The notes under the pieces: model-generated | What the model saw: the letters and a program-made list of their open reading frames with translations, nothing else | Databases searched by the model: none | Told to the model about the DNA's origin: nothing | Assembly (NCBI GenBank): GCA_018857735.1 | Contig: JABMCL010000979.1 | Coordinates: 1,277,501-1,341,500 of the forward strand | From: Alviniconcha marisindica | Lineage: Eukaryota; Mollusca; Gastropoda; Provannidae | DNA: 64,000 bases | Reading direction: 5' to 3' | Position numbers and translations under genes: made by a program | Part shown: piece by piece, positions 24,291 to 31,492 of the stretch | How the letters are laid out: each line of letters opens with the position of its first letter | How positions within the stretch are numbered: the first letter of the stretch is position 1

Positions 24291-27200
24291 GTGTGTGTGT
24301 GTGCTTGCTTTGGCTGTGCTTGCGTATTTGTGTGCATGTGTGCTTTGGGCATACCTGTGATGTGTGCATGTGTTTGTGCAAATGTGCTTGCACAAGTCCG
24401 TCTTTTGAGGCAGGTGTGCTCATGTCTGTGTGCAGAATGCCAAGTACTTCTGTTCTGGCGTTCTGGCGGACGAAAAGCTGTATCGCCACTATGCCCTCAA
24501 CGTCCCACTCTACACCCACTTCACCTCCCCCATCCGCCGCTACCCTGACATCCTCGTGCACCGCACTCTGGCTGCTGCTTTGGGCAAGTCACCTCTGATA
24601 TACATAAAAAAATCTGAAACAAGAATGACTGCTAGCGATCTAAATCAAGATCCAAACATTGTTAAAATCAGGGGGGGGAGGGGGAGCGGGGGATGGGGGG
24701 CAGTGGAATGTTGGCTGCCGCCACGTTAGATAGGTCATGCTAAAAGCAGACTCGGGGGAGTTGGAGGTGGGGGGGCGACAGTTCACTATCCACATGTATG
24801 CATAACTATTAAGCCCCAACATGAGGACTGTCAAAAAACACTTGCACGCATGCACACACACACGCATGCACACAACACACACACACACAACATGGTACAA
24901 CAACAACAACAAAAACACTGAAAGAATAAGCATGTGGAGCAAGCAATCAGCCAAGAATTATCATGCAATCAGCTAGTGACCTCATGCTCAGATGAATAAA
25001 TCAGTTGAATCGGTAACTGCTGTGAAATGTTAGATCTGTGACAAGGTGAGGCTGCTGTTTTGCAGGCTACTGTGAGGTAACGGACAGATCGTCAGAGGAG
25101 ATTCACCAGATTGCGGAGCACTGCAACGAGAAAAAGATGAGCGCCAAGCTCTGCTCGGAAAAGAGCAATGATCTCTACTTCTCTATCTTTGTCAAGGTAT
25201 GTGAAGATGGGCTTGGAGCTTGTTGCTTCCACTCTCGGAAAGGTCCTGATGAGGATGGGCTGTGTTGGCCGGTGGTATTGGGCTGTCAGTTGGTACTGGG
25301 CTGTCAGTTGGTATTGGTTGAGTGGTTTGGGCTGTCAGTTGGTATTGGTTGAGTGGTTTGGGCTGTCAGTTGGTATTGGTTGAGTGGTTTGGGCTGTCAG
25401 TTGGTATTGGTTGAGTGGTTTGGGCTGTCGGTTGGTATTGGTTGAGTGGTTTGGGCTGTCAGTTGGTATTGGTTGAGTGGTTTGGGCTGTCAGTTGGTAT
25501 TGGTTGAGTGGTTTGGGCTGTCAGTTGGTATTGGTTGAGTGGTTTGGGCTGTCAGTTGGTATTGGTTGAGTGGTTTGGGCTGTCAGTTGGTATTGGGCTG
25601 TCAGTTGGTATTGGTTGAGTGGTTTGGGCTGTCTGTTGGTATTGAGCTGTCAGTAGGTATTGGCTGAGTGGTTTGGGCTCTCAGTTAGTATTGGCCGAGC
25701 GGTTTTCAGGTGGTATTGGCTGAGTGGTTTTCAGTTGGTATTGGCTGAGTGGTTTTCAGATTGGTATTGGCCGAGTAGATTGGGCTATCAGTTGGTATTG
25801 GCTGAGCGGTTTTCAGTTGATATTGGCCAAGTGGTTTGGGATCTTGGTTGGTATTGGCCAAACGGTTTTCAGTTCATATTGGCTGAGCGGTTTTCAGTTG
25901 GTATTGGCTGAGTGGTTTGGGCTGTCGGTTGGTATTGGATGAGTGGTTTTTAGTTGGTATTGGCTGATTGGTTTTCAGTTGGTATTGGCCAAGTGGTTTT
26001 CAGTTGGTAATGGGTAATGGGTTTTCAGCTGGTGTTGGCCAAGCATTTTTCAGTTGGTATTGGCTGAGCAGTTTTCAGTTGGTATTGGCTGAGCAGTTTT
26101 CAGTTGGTATTGGCTGAGTGGTTTGGGCTTTCAGTTGGTAGTCAGCATGACCCATGCCTTGAAGAGAAAAACTGGAAATTTCTATGCAGACCTTCAAAGA
26201 AAAGTTGTTTCCAAAAATGAATGATTAGTACTGTTACAGCACCCATTTCAAAAGACAGGTAAGACAGGCATGACCTGAGGTCATGTGACTTTATCCTTGC
26301 AGGAATGCAACAGACCAATGTTGCAGGGATCACAGACCTGAGGTCACAGCAACTTCCTGTTGCGACTTTCTCCTTGCATGAATGCAACAATCCAGCGCAG
26401 TAGATACTGCAGTCCATGGCAACTTTCTGTTGCGACTTTCTCCTGGTAGGAAAGCAACAATCCAGAGCAGGAGAAATCGCAGACCATGGCAACTTCCCCA
26501 TGTGACTTTCTGTTTGCAGGAAGCTGGGCCCCTGGAGGAGATGGGCATGGTGATGGCCGTCCTGGACAAGTCCTTCGACGTCTACGTCCTCAACCTTGGT
26601 GTGGTCAAGAGGGTGTACTGTGAGGTAAGCAGGGGAGTTAGGTTGGGGGGGGGGGGGGGGTATGGAAGCGAGGAGGTAGAGATTTCCTGTCACCTCCTCA
26701 CCGTCCGTGTTGATTTTGTGCCTTGAGGTGTAAATCCAAATTTTCTTGAAAACTTTGCGCTGTGCGTTATAATAGTATGTGGAACAAAGTCAGTCAGTAC
26801 TGGTGTTCATTTTCTCGTTCGGTAGTAGCCTCTGTTGGTAACTGACAGCATCAGAGACGCCATTTTTATACCATGCTGAGACTGCTTAAACAGAAGGGGG
26901 GGAAAAATTAGTCCACAACTTTAAATGGCCTTAGGCTGATCAGATAGTCCTAATGGTGGTTCGTACAATAGAACAGATCTAGGGAAATGTACTCACCTAT
27001 ATGACGAAACACAAGGAACAATGAAACGCAAGCTCTTTCGACAGAAAGTCTGTGTCATGTGTAAGCTGTTCACTCATTCCTGTGCTTCACATGTGCCAAT
27101 CTTTTCATTGTCATCCCTGTTTAGCCTCAGAGTTTTGCCAGTCAACCTATGGTGTTTTGTTGATTGTTACAGACCTCTCGTGTTTTATCACTTGACACTG

Positions 27201-30057
27201 ACCTGGGCATTTTGCCTGTTGACAGTAACCTTGGTGTTTGGTCAACTGACACTGAATGCACTGTTTTGTCAGTTGAGACTAGCATGGTTTAATTTTGACA
27301 GCCAACACTGGCCTTGGTGTTTTGCGAGTTGATGCTGCCCTCAGCATCTTGTCCGTTGGTGCTTTAGCGTTAATTGACAAAACACCAAAGCTAGCATAAA
27401 CTAACAACACACTGATGCTTTGTTGGTTGACACTAACTTTGGCGTTTCGTCAGTTAATTCTCAAATTTGATTCTTTATCAATGAACCCTGGTGTTTTGTC
27501 TGTGGTGCCACCTTGAATATTTTGTCAGCTGGCACCTACCCTGGTGTTTTGTCAACTGACACCAACCCTGGTGTTTTGTCATCTGACACCAGCCATGGTG
27601 TTTTGTCATCTGACACCAGCCATGGTGTTTTGTCAGATGACACCAACCTTGGTGTTTTGTCATCTGACACCAGCCATGGTGTTCTGCCATCTGACACCAG
27701 ACATGGTGTTTTGTCCTCTGACACCAACCACGATGTTTTGTCAGCTGACACCAGCTGTGGTGTTTTGTCAGCTGACACCAACCCTGGTGTTTTGCAAGTT
27801 GACTCTAACTGTGGTATTTTGTCAGCTTACACCAACCATGGTGATTTGTCTTCTGACACCAACCCTGGTGTTTTGTCAGTTGACACCAACCGTGCTGTTT
27901 TGTCAGTTGACACTCACTGTGATGTTTTGTCAGTTGACACCAACTGTGCCGTTTTTTCAGTTGACACCAACTGTGATGTTTTGTCCATTGCAGAAGCTGC
28001 CCCTGGAGAGCTTCTCCTACCACAAGGAAGGGAAGCGACCAGAGCTGACCATGGTGTGGAAACCTGACGATGGATGCCCACATCCGGTGACCCAGAAAAT
28101 CTCCATCTTCTCCAGCGTCAAGTGCGTGCTTCAGAGTGAGGTGGAACTGCTGAGGTGGTCGGTAAGTCTGATGGCGCTGGCTCTGGTCTTTCATTTCCCA
28201 TTCAAAAACACTGCTAGGCTGCTTACACTGTTAGGGTAATTTTGGAGAAATGTTTTTTTGTTGATCACTGTCTTGCCAAATGAGTGAAATCTTTCATTAA
28301 GGCGATCTTTCATGAAGATGGCCTTTCATGAGGGTTTTTTTTTTTTGTGAGGGTGGCATTCCATGAGGGTGGTCTTTTGTGAGGGTGGCATTCTATCAGG
28401 GTGGTCTTTTGTGTGGGTGGCATTCTATGAGGGTGGTCTTTTGTGTGGGTGGTCTTTCATGAGGGTGGCCTATTGTGGGGTGGCCTTTCATGAGGGTGGC
28501 CTATTGTGAGGGTGGCATTCTCTGAGAGTGGTCTTTTGTGGGGTGGCATTCTATGAGGGTGGTCTAATGTGAGATTGGCATTTCATGAGGGTGGCCTATT
28601 GTGATGGTGGCATTTCATGAGGGTGGCGTTCCATGAGGGTGGTCTTTTGTGTGGGTGGCATTCTATGAGGGTGGTCTAATGTGAGTGGCATTTCATGAGG
28701 GTGGTCTTTTGTGTGGGTGGCCATGAGGGTGGCCATGTGAGGGTCTTTTGTGTGGGTGGCATTTCTATGAGGGTGGCTTTCTGAGGGTGGCTTCCATGAG
28801 GGTGGTCTTTTGTGTGGGTGGCATTCTATGAGGGTGGTCTTGTGAGTGTAGTGGCATTTCATGAGGGTGGTCTTTTGTGTGGGTGGCCTATTGTGAGGGT
28901 GGCATTCCATGAGAGTGGTCTTTTGTGTGGGTGGTCTTTCATGAGGGTGGCCTGTTGTGAGGGTGGCATTCCATGAGGGTGGTCTTTTGTGTGGGTGGTC
29001 TTGTGAGGGTTGTATTTCATGAAGGTGGTCTTTCATGAGGGTGGCCTTTTTTGTGTGGGTAGTCTTTCATGAGGGTTTTGTTTTATGAGAGTGGTCTTTT
29101 GTCTGGGTGGTATTTCACGAGGGTTGTCTTTTGTATGGACGGTCTTTCATGAGGGTTTCATTTTTTAGGGTTGTCTTTTGTCTGGGTGCTATTTCTTGAG
29201 GGTGGTCTTTTATGGGGGCAGTCTTTTGCAATGGTGGCATTTTGTGAGGGTTGTATTTCTTGAAGATGGCCTTTCGTGAGGGTGGTCTTTTGTGTGGGCA
29301 GTCTTTATGAGGGTGGCATTCCATGAGGGTCGTATTTTATGAGGGTGGTCTTTTGCTTGGGCAGTAGTTCTTGAGGGTAGTCTTTAAAGAATCTGTTCAA
29401 TGTGACAGTTCATAAGGGGCTACCCTGGGACAGACTGACTGAAACGGAGAAGGCACCAAGGTGTTGTCCTTGCTAGGCACTGTACTTTGCGTGGGATGTT
29501 ATTTTTAGGCTGCCTTGCTCAAAATATTATCAAACTCAATAAGACCCCAATATGATTTAATTATTTTACAAAATCCTTCATTGGAAGCTTTGGTGCCATC
29601 AAGGCAGGGCTGCAGTTTCTTTCAGCACGCCCCACAGGCACGATTTTGAGCGAGAGTCACCAAGCTGCTTGTCCAGGACTGGAGTGTAGTGTGACAAAAC
29701 CTGAGATTTTGGGGTAAGGTAGCACTGCCTACCACAAGGACTGGGAAAACGTGCATGCAGTCTGAAGGTTTCACTGATTAGGTTGACATGGTCTAACCAC
29801 GACCCGTTTGTTTACCGCTTTCCTTCCAGCACTCACTGCGACACCCTCACTGGAAATGCAACATTTTGCCAAGTTTTTTTCACCAGCTTCTTCAGCATCC
29901 TAATAAACAAAGCGGAGCAGGGAGGTGAACAAACCAGTTATGTTTCGACAGCAGTCATGGTGCGACCATGTTACCCTAACTGGTGACTTTGCGCGTCTGT
30001 GTGTTGCAGGCCATCATTCGACGGCCGGTGGAGGGCGACGCCAGCATTGTGAAGTAG
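2105..30057 (+). CDS. DIS3L2: DIS3L2-like 3'-5' exoribonuclease, spliced gene (23 exons in window)
   Basis: RNase II/RNB exoribonuclease; in animals DIS3L2 degrades 3'-uridylated RNAs in the cytoplasm independently of the exosome. Coding exons: 2105-2877, 4066-4128, 5719-5772, 6360-6461, 6926-7112, 8532-8830, 9311-9458, 10648-10735, 11759-11858, 14107-14260, 15735-15847, 16237-16344, 17017-17085, 17748-17855, 18818-18954, 20724-20847, 21654-21713, 23923-24009, 24436-24583, 25066-25196, 26520-26624, 27994-28161, 30010-30057. All phases match, giving about 1123 visible residues (human protein about 885). Order: long low-complexity N-terminus (1-257), cold-shock domains (about 258-395 and 493-604), RNB domain (about 605-975) with Asp cluster D637/D643/D645/D646, S1 domain (about 1018-1123). 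There is no PIN domain, which separates it from DIS3 and DIS3L1. The start is uncertain: exon 1 opens in phase 1 after a good acceptor, so a start exon may lie upstream; otherwise the in-frame ATG at 2245 could serve. The protein call is by family recognition; the splice model is by eye. Confidence 0.93.
3818..3965 (+). repeat. 48-bp tandem repeat, three copies
   Basis: Each copy carries tatggatgttgttttttcat and attgtaagg; in DIS3L2 intron 1, about 100 bp before exon 2. Confidence 0.9.
4066..4128 (+). CDS. DIS3L2: DIS3L2 exon 2: start of first cold-shock domain
   Basis: 21 codons, phase 0 to 0, acceptor cccag and donor GTAAGT. Encodes [20 protein letters not shown] plus Q; the [13 protein letters not shown] stretch is the most recognisable N-terminal signature of DIS3L2. 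Confidence 0.95.
5110..5690 (+). repeat. Tandem repeat of AT/GAA-rich units in DIS3L2 intron 2
   Basis: About 4-5 units of 100-120 bp with internal repetition of tacagaagcagaagaagaag and atataatgtatc; ends 30 bp before exon 3. Confidence 0.9.
5719..5772 (+). CDS. DIS3L2: DIS3L2 exon 3 (CSD1)
   Basis: 18 codons, [18 protein letters not shown], phase 0 at both ends, acceptor gatttcag, donor GTAAGT. A (GT)n tract begins about 15 bp after the donor. Confidence 0.95.
5786..6115. repeat. (GT)n microsatellite, DIS3L2 intron 3
   Basis: Over 300 bp of nearly pure GT with scattered GC/GA/AT interruptions, starting 14 bp after the exon 3 donor. Confidence 0.98.
6360..6461 (+). CDS. DIS3L2: DIS3L2 exon 4 (CSD1)
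   Basis: 34 codons, phase 0-0. Encodes the conserved segment [20 protein letters not shown], matching the '[11 protein letters not shown]' motif of the first cold-shock domain. Confidence 0.95.
6541..6621. repeat. (CT)n followed by (AT)n, DIS3L2 intron 4
   Basis: About 60 bp of CT then about 18 bp of AT. Confidence 0.98.
6926..7112 (+). CDS. DIS3L2: DIS3L2 exon 5: acidic linker
   Basis: 62 codons plus 1 nt. [12 protein letters not shown] is followed by a Pro/Gly/Lys stretch and an acidic run ([12 protein letters not shown]). The last 24 nt and the donor GTGAGT at 7113 form the founding unit of a roughly 50-bp tandem array that fills the next kilobase. Frame demands the first donor: reading on reaches a stop at 7190. 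Confidence 0.92.
7090..8200 (+). repeat. 50-bp minisatellite carrying exon 5 end plus 5' splice site
   Basis: About 20 units of TTGACAGCACAGGGAAACCA.. with GTGAGT, then TTTCTGCAGTTGTGTGCATTA. Unit 1 is the real exon 5/intron 5 junction. Units after about 7700 diverge (GTGAGC, GATGAT). Each unit also has an AG acceptor-like ttattgacag, leaving 17-nt micro-exon look-alikes. Confidence 0.95.
8209..8531 (+). repeat. Decayed copies of the exon 6 acceptor region
   Basis: aacttttattcgcag|ctagcaacagg at 8378-8403 resembles the true aactttcgttcgcag|ctggcaccc at 8518-8541. A third, weaker copy lies at 8209-8235. The first two are followed by shared aacaggacattt..atgcctgatt sequence. Confidence 0.7.
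8532..8830 (+). CDS. DIS3L2: DIS3L2 exon 6: linker between cold-shock domains
   Basis: Completes the split codon from exon 5 and adds 99 codons. It is Ser/Thr/Pro/Ala rich, then [20 protein letters not shown] and [16 protein letters not shown] sequence leading into CSD2. Acceptor ttcgttcgcag, donor GTGGGT. A decayed copy of this acceptor lies about 140 bp upstream. Confidence 0.88.
8905..9085. repeat. (GT)n microsatellite, DIS3L2 intron 6
   Basis: Pure GT at about 8909-8970, then GT-rich with GC/GG interruptions. Confidence 0.97.
9311..9458 (+). CDS. DIS3L2: DIS3L2 exon 7 (CSD2)
   Basis: 49 codons plus 1 nt. Encodes [20 protein letters not shown] and [20 protein letters not shown], matching the conserved 'V..I..K.HSRAA.G' and 'D.R.PRI..P' motifs. 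Confidence 0.95.
10146..10245 (+). repeat. 26-bp tandem repeat, 3-4 copies
   Basis: Units of ggtttgtgaagatgaagatg with tgcttt between, in DIS3L2 intron 7. Confidence 0.9.
10648..10735 (+). CDS. DIS3L2: DIS3L2 exon 8 (CSD2)
   Basis: [20 protein letters not shown], phase 2-2. Acceptor ccctcag, donor GTGAGT at 10736. Confidence 0.93.
10845..11345 (+). mobile_element. tRNA-derived SINE with an expanded internal 39-bp array
   Basis: Box A-like gtaactcagttgactgagca at 10862-10881. The box B-like caggtctgactcc is repeated about eight times in a 39-bp array (10890-11215), followed by a body gggattttccttccagggtc and cagactctcttacggtg shared with the minus-strand copy near 57310-57560. Lies in DIS3L2 intron 8. 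Confidence 0.65.
11540..11858 (+). repeat. Tandem triplication of DIS3L2 exon 9 with its flanks
   Basis: Unit of about 110 bp. Copy A 11540-11613 (5' part missing), copy B 11649-11731, copy C 11759-11858 (used). The short spacers are (GAT)n ending ttccacag or ttccatag. A and B lack the last 17 nt of the exon, and B's possible donor would leave the wrong phase. Confidence 0.92.
11759..11858 (+). CDS. DIS3L2: DIS3L2 exon 9 (functional copy of a tandem triplicated exon)
   Basis: 33 codons after a split Gly: [20 protein letters not shown] then [13 protein letters not shown], matching the conserved 'LA.SLG.AG.IEPETE.IL'. This is the third copy of a unit of about 110 bp; the copies at 11540-11613 and 11649-11731 lack the SEFSDK end and would break the frame. 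Donor GTACAA. Confidence 0.93.
12134..12207 (+). repeat. Short interspersed repeat ending in CTTACTTACTT
   Basis: ccctgatataaccataacgg then ctgacagggcgtaaaacacc and cttacttactta. Second copy at 21540-21601. It looks like the 3' part of a mollusc SINE (family memory, not searched). Confidence 0.6.
12525..13012 (+). repeat. 24-bp minisatellite, about 19 copies
   Basis: Units of aaatcacatgtattttcaaa plus cagc. Length is a multiple of three, so several frames on both strands stay open; these are not genes. Confidence 0.95.
13283..13612 (+). repeat. 110-bp tandem repeat, three copies
   Basis: Each has gatttatgcgtaacgggtta and tgcaccggcaacacaccggt; DIS3L2 intron 9. Confidence 0.95.
13861..14106 (+). 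repeat. Tandem duplication of the exon 10 acceptor region
   Basis: Copy 1 13861-13984, copy 2 13985-14106, about 85-90% alike by eye. Copy 2 ends cccttgccag|GTCCTGG (exon 10); copy 1 ends cccttgccttgg and has lost the AG. Confidence 0.93.
14107..14260 (+). CDS. DIS3L2: DIS3L2 exon 10: RNB active-site exon
   Basis: 51 codons plus 1 nt. Contains [20 protein letters not shown] followed by DDAL. The four Asp residues of [10 protein letters not shown] are the metal-binding catalytic cluster of RNB nucleases, so activity is expected. Donor GTAAGT runs directly into a (GT)n tract. Confidence 0.97.
14262..14560. repeat. (GT)n microsatellite starting at the exon 10 donor
   Basis: Donor GTAAGTGAGTG passes straight into (GT)n, with later GTTCT and GTTGT variants. 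Confidence 0.97.
14712..15310 (+). repeat. 33-bp minisatellite, about 18 copies
   Basis: Units gaggtttggccctgccacca plus gagacacagacta. The 33-bp period keeps long frames open on both strands (an 11-residue repeat), but there is no start context, splice site or family match. Confidence 0.95.
15735..15847 (+). CDS. DIS3L2: DIS3L2 exon 11 (RNB)
   Basis: Encodes [20 protein letters not shown] then [17 protein letters not shown], the RNB '[10 protein letters not shown]' and 'RATSVYL' motifs. Starts after acceptor gggcag; ends in phase 0. Confidence 0.97.
15985..16236 (+). repeat. 57-bp repeat running into the exon 12 acceptor
   Basis: About four units of gattgattctaaaggttcac and ctctactgtgatgcttt. 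The last unit ends gttgtgtgtacag, the exon 12 acceptor. Confidence 0.85.
16237..16344 (+). CDS. DIS3L2: DIS3L2 exon 12 (RNB)
   Basis: 36 codons, [20 protein letters not shown] then [16 protein letters not shown], the conserved 'MLP..LCE.LCSL.P...RL.FSV' block. A repeat of about 57 bp abuts its acceptor. Confidence 0.97.
17017..17085 (+). CDS. DIS3L2: DIS3L2 exon 13 (RNB)
   Basis: 23 codons: [20 protein letters not shown] then HAQ, the 'WFGRT.I.S..KL.Y..AQ' motif. Acceptor cactag. Confidence 0.96.
17748..17855 (+). CDS. DIS3L2: DIS3L2 exon 14 (RNB)
   Basis: 36 codons, [20 protein letters not shown] then a less conserved helix ending KMNK. Flanked by ttaacag and GTGAGT. Confidence 0.93.
17880..18540 (+). 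repeat. Pyrimidine-rich tandem repeat in DIS3L2 intron 14
   Basis: Four units of about 150-160 bp of tctttcttt and ttgttctgttcttcttttgg on the + strand, strongly strand-asymmetric. Confidence 0.95.
18818..18954 (+). CDS. DIS3L2: DIS3L2 exon 15 (RNB)
   Basis: [20 protein letters not shown] then [20 protein letters not shown] and QRDSN. Ends in phase 2 (AAC AA|GTGAGT). The exon end and donor are amplified as a 30-bp repeat downstream, and a decayed 50-bp copy of the exon end lies at 19543-19592. Confidence 0.95.
18945..19527 (+). repeat. 30-bp minisatellite carrying the exon 15 donor
   Basis: About 19 units of gacagcaacaagtgagtggg plus tgggtgtgta. The first unit is the exon 15 end AACAA|GTGAGT. 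Reading through any unit meets TGA directly after the Lys codon. Confidence 0.97.
19543..19592 (+). pseudogene. Decayed copy of the DIS3L2 exon 15 end
   Basis: gcccaatggctggctacttt then gtctaccattggagagatag and tgacaag resembles the real exon end (18908-18954), with substitutions and a 4-bp insertion. It marks the far end of the 30-bp array. Confidence 0.8.
19680..20720 (+). repeat. Minisatellite of TGTGTACATGTGAGTG units ending at exon 16
   Basis: Units of about 44-60 bp with cacacacctgcactgttccc and tgtgtgtacatgtgagtgtg. The last unit becomes ccctgtgtgtgtgtccttgccag, the exon 16 acceptor. Confidence 0.93.
20724..20847 (+). CDS. DIS3L2: DIS3L2 exon 16 (RNB)
   Basis: [20 protein letters not shown] then [17 protein letters not shown], the invariant '[11 protein letters not shown]' and 'LLRRHP.P' motifs. 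The donor used is GTCAGT at 20848, required by phase; the better-looking GTAAGC four bases later would shift the frame. Confidence 0.94.
21540..21601 (+). repeat. Second copy of the CTTACTTACTT-ended interspersed repeat
   Basis: gccctgatataaccgcagtg then gttgactgggcgtaaagcac and cttacttactta; 53 bp upstream of exon 17. Confidence 0.6.
21654..21713 (+). CDS. DIS3L2: DIS3L2 exon 17
   Basis: 20 codons, [20 protein letters not shown], aligned with the less conserved helical part of RNB. Acceptor cttttcag, donor GTAAGC. Confidence 0.9.
22585..23325 (+). repeat. 32-33-bp minisatellite, about 23 copies
   Basis: Units ttgggtgattggcagcccat plus tggctgtagttc. In DIS3L2 intron 17. Contains many CCAAT/ATTGG pentamers. 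Confidence 0.96.
23923..24009 (+). CDS. DIS3L2: DIS3L2 exon 18 (RNB)
   Basis: 29 codons: [20 protein letters not shown] then VVLCSKPMQ, ending at the '..SRPMQ' junction typical of DIS3L2. Confidence 0.94.
24120..24420 (+). repeat. (GT)n with two copies of a GTGCTTTGGGCATAC unit
   Basis: tttgtgtgcatgtgtgcttt and gggcata occur at about 24158 and 24329, around a pure GT tract (24245-24302). Confidence 0.9.
24436..24583 (+). CDS. DIS3L2: DIS3L2 exon 19 (RNB core), followed by a GC-AG intron
   Basis: [20 protein letters not shown] and [20 protein letters not shown] then HRTLAAAL, the strongly conserved '[15 protein letters not shown]' RNB motif. Phase and the next exon (Gly-Tyr-Cys) force the intron to begin at 24584 with GCAAGT, a noncanonical but known GC donor. 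Confidence 0.95.
25066..25196 (+). CDS. DIS3L2: DIS3L2 exon 20 (RNB end/S1 start)
   Basis: [20 protein letters not shown] then [20 protein letters not shown] and FVK. Acceptor ttttgcag, donor GTATGT. Confidence 0.95.
25260..26140 (+). repeat. About 30-bp minisatellite in DIS3L2 intron 20
   Basis: About 28 units of ggtttgggctgtcagttggt plus attggttgagt, later variants with ttttcagttggtattggc. Confidence 0.96.
26285..26519 (+). repeat. 71-bp tandem repeat carrying the exon 21 acceptor
   Basis: Four acceptor-like sites: cttgcag at 26302, cttgcat at 26378, tggtag at 26449 and tttgcag at 26519 (used), each preceded by gcgactttctcc-like pyrimidines and followed by gaa. Confidence 0.92.
26520..26624 (+). 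CDS. DIS3L2: DIS3L2 exon 21 (S1 domain)
   Basis: 35 codons, [20 protein letters not shown] then [15 protein letters not shown], the S1 core. The acceptor region is the last of four tandem copies of about 71 bp (26285-26519). Confidence 0.95.
27490..27993 (+). repeat. 27-bp minisatellite merging into the exon 22 acceptor
   Basis: About 18 units of accaaccctggtgttttgtc plus agctgac. The terminal variant gatgttttgtccattgcag is the functional acceptor. Confidence 0.94.
27994..28161 (+). CDS. DIS3L2: DIS3L2 exon 22 (S1 end)
   Basis: 56 codons, including [20 protein letters not shown] and [21 protein letters not shown] 27-bp minisatellite runs up to and seems to form part of its acceptor (ttgtccattgcag). 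Confidence 0.94.
28330..29390 (+). repeat. GGGTGGTCTTTTGTG-type minisatellite, DIS3L2 intron 22
   Basis: Over 25 imperfect units of gagggtggcattccatgagg and gtggtcttttgtgtgggtgg. Confidence 0.95.
29391..30009 (+). other. Rest of DIS3L2 intron 22
   Basis: No repeat, coding or RNA signal recognised up to the exon 23 acceptor gtgttgcag. Confidence 0.5.
30010..30057 (+). CDS. DIS3L2: DIS3L2 exon 23, stop codon
   Basis: [15 protein letters not shown] followed by TAG at 30055. The 'AILKRP' equivalent of vertebrate DIS3L2 is present, but the acidic C-terminal tail of the human protein is absent. Confidence 0.9.
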   Translation, partial: AIIRRPVEGDASIVK

Positions 30058-31060
30058 GCCGTAACACATGAGAGGCTGAGGGTGCTACTTTCAGACTGTG
30101 ATATGTTCAGCCTCAGCTTAGGAGGCGGACAGCGGTATCACTGCCATGTTTGAAAGCTGCCGTGTGTGATGCGATCAGCTGAATGGGGTCGCTGTGTATT
30201 TTGGACATTTTTTCTCCGTCATTTTGGAGGAGGTGATGGAGTGGGGAGTGTGTGTGTGTGTGTTGCAAATTGGGGGGTGGGGGTGGGGAAGAGAATTTCA
30301 TATTTATTTTGTTATGTATGCAAAGAATCAAATGTTTAGCAATTTGCGTGATTGTGAATCTTGACTGGGTGTGAGAGCCATTTTTACCTAAGTGACTGTA
30401 ATCTCTGGAGATCGTACTGTACACAGACAGCTCAGAGGCCAAAGACCAGTTAGGATGGGACTTCACTGTAATGCAAGGTGTGACCACCATCCGCAGTGTT
30501 GCCGTTGAGGTTTCTGAGTCTAGCTTAACAATTGAAATGAAAGCAGCCACACCTCATCCACTTGGTTGCCTCGAGATGTTCAAGTGACAGGCAGCCAATG
30601 AGAATGGGCCATTGTTAACCAGAACATTGGAACTATTTCAGAGGCAGCATTAGGAGGTAGGGTGGAGCACATATGGGCTGTCCCAAGCTGGTAGACACTG
30701 TCTTTGCCCAACAGAACTGAGTGCAGATGTTCAACTTGCCATGTAATACTTACAAATTTGTGGTCGTTTGCTGAGAAAAAAAATCTGTGTTGTAACGAGC
30801 GTACCTCAGCAGGGGCACTGGCTGCTAATGGTGGTGGTGAAATACTTAACTGCATGCCTGTCTCTGGTCTGCCCAGTCTGCCATAGGGGTGTAGGGTGGA
30901 AAATGGGACAGTTTTTAATTATGATCATGGTCAGGTTGATGGAAACATTGATTCCAATTGCCATTTTTGTTTTGCATTTTTTTGTGTGTGGGTGCCTCAG
31001 TTGAAACTAGTAATTCAGCATTCACTCAGTCAGGGGTGAAACAAACTTACTGCCCTAGGT
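30058..31060 (+). other. DIS3L2 3'UTR and flank
   Basis: No reading frame of note and no AATAAA seen. Holds a short GT/GGGGTGGG stretch near 30240-30290. Confidence 0.5.
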
Positions 31061-31061
31061 C

Positions 31062-31492
31062 AAGTCTGAATAAGATCCAAACGTATAAAAGGTTCAAAAG
31101 AACGCTTATTTATTACGCCACAGACACGTAATCTGCACATTTTTGGGGTAATCCCCTTTGTCAAGGTACAAAACAACACTTAAACTACAGTTAAACGGTT
31201 AAAAGCAATTAAAAAATGAGATGAGAAGCAAAATAACTCATATTTTGTTGGCTGAGCAAGCACTGGACAAGAAAACAACAGCTCAACCAGCTGTTGTTTT
31301 CTTGTCCAGTGCTTGCTCAACCAAAAAAAAGATGAGTTATTTCGCTTCTAATCTCAGTTTTCATCATTTTTAACCATTTAACTGTTGTTTTGTAGCTTGA
31401 CAAAGGGGATTACCCCCAAAAATTTCAGATTGTGTGTCTGTGTCATAATAAATAAACATTCTTGTGAACCTTTTATGTGTTTGGATCTTGTT
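31062..31492. mobile_element. Foldback (palindromic) MITE, most complete copy
   Basis: Two inverted arms of about 210 bp. The left arm has aaggttcaaaagaacgctta and gtaatcccctttgtcaagg; the right arm has gacaaaggggattaccccc and aacctttta. Central hinge aacaacagctcaaccagctg. Family members: 37715-37952, 43978-44185, 47528-47790, 49195-49352, 50972-51238. Confidence 0.85.
31447..31456 (+). terminator. First AATAAA hexamers after DIS3L2, inside a foldback element
   Basis: Two overlapping AATAAA hexamers in the right arm of the foldback element. I saw no AATAAA between the DIS3L2 stop and this point, so the mobile element may supply the gene's polyadenylation signal (inference). Confidence 0.3.

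Noticed and set aside
31395..31440. Hammerhead ribozyme in foldback arms (gacaaaggggattacccccaaaa)
   Set aside because: The stem resembles hammerhead stem II, but the conserved CUGAUGA and GAAA cores are not present in any copy.
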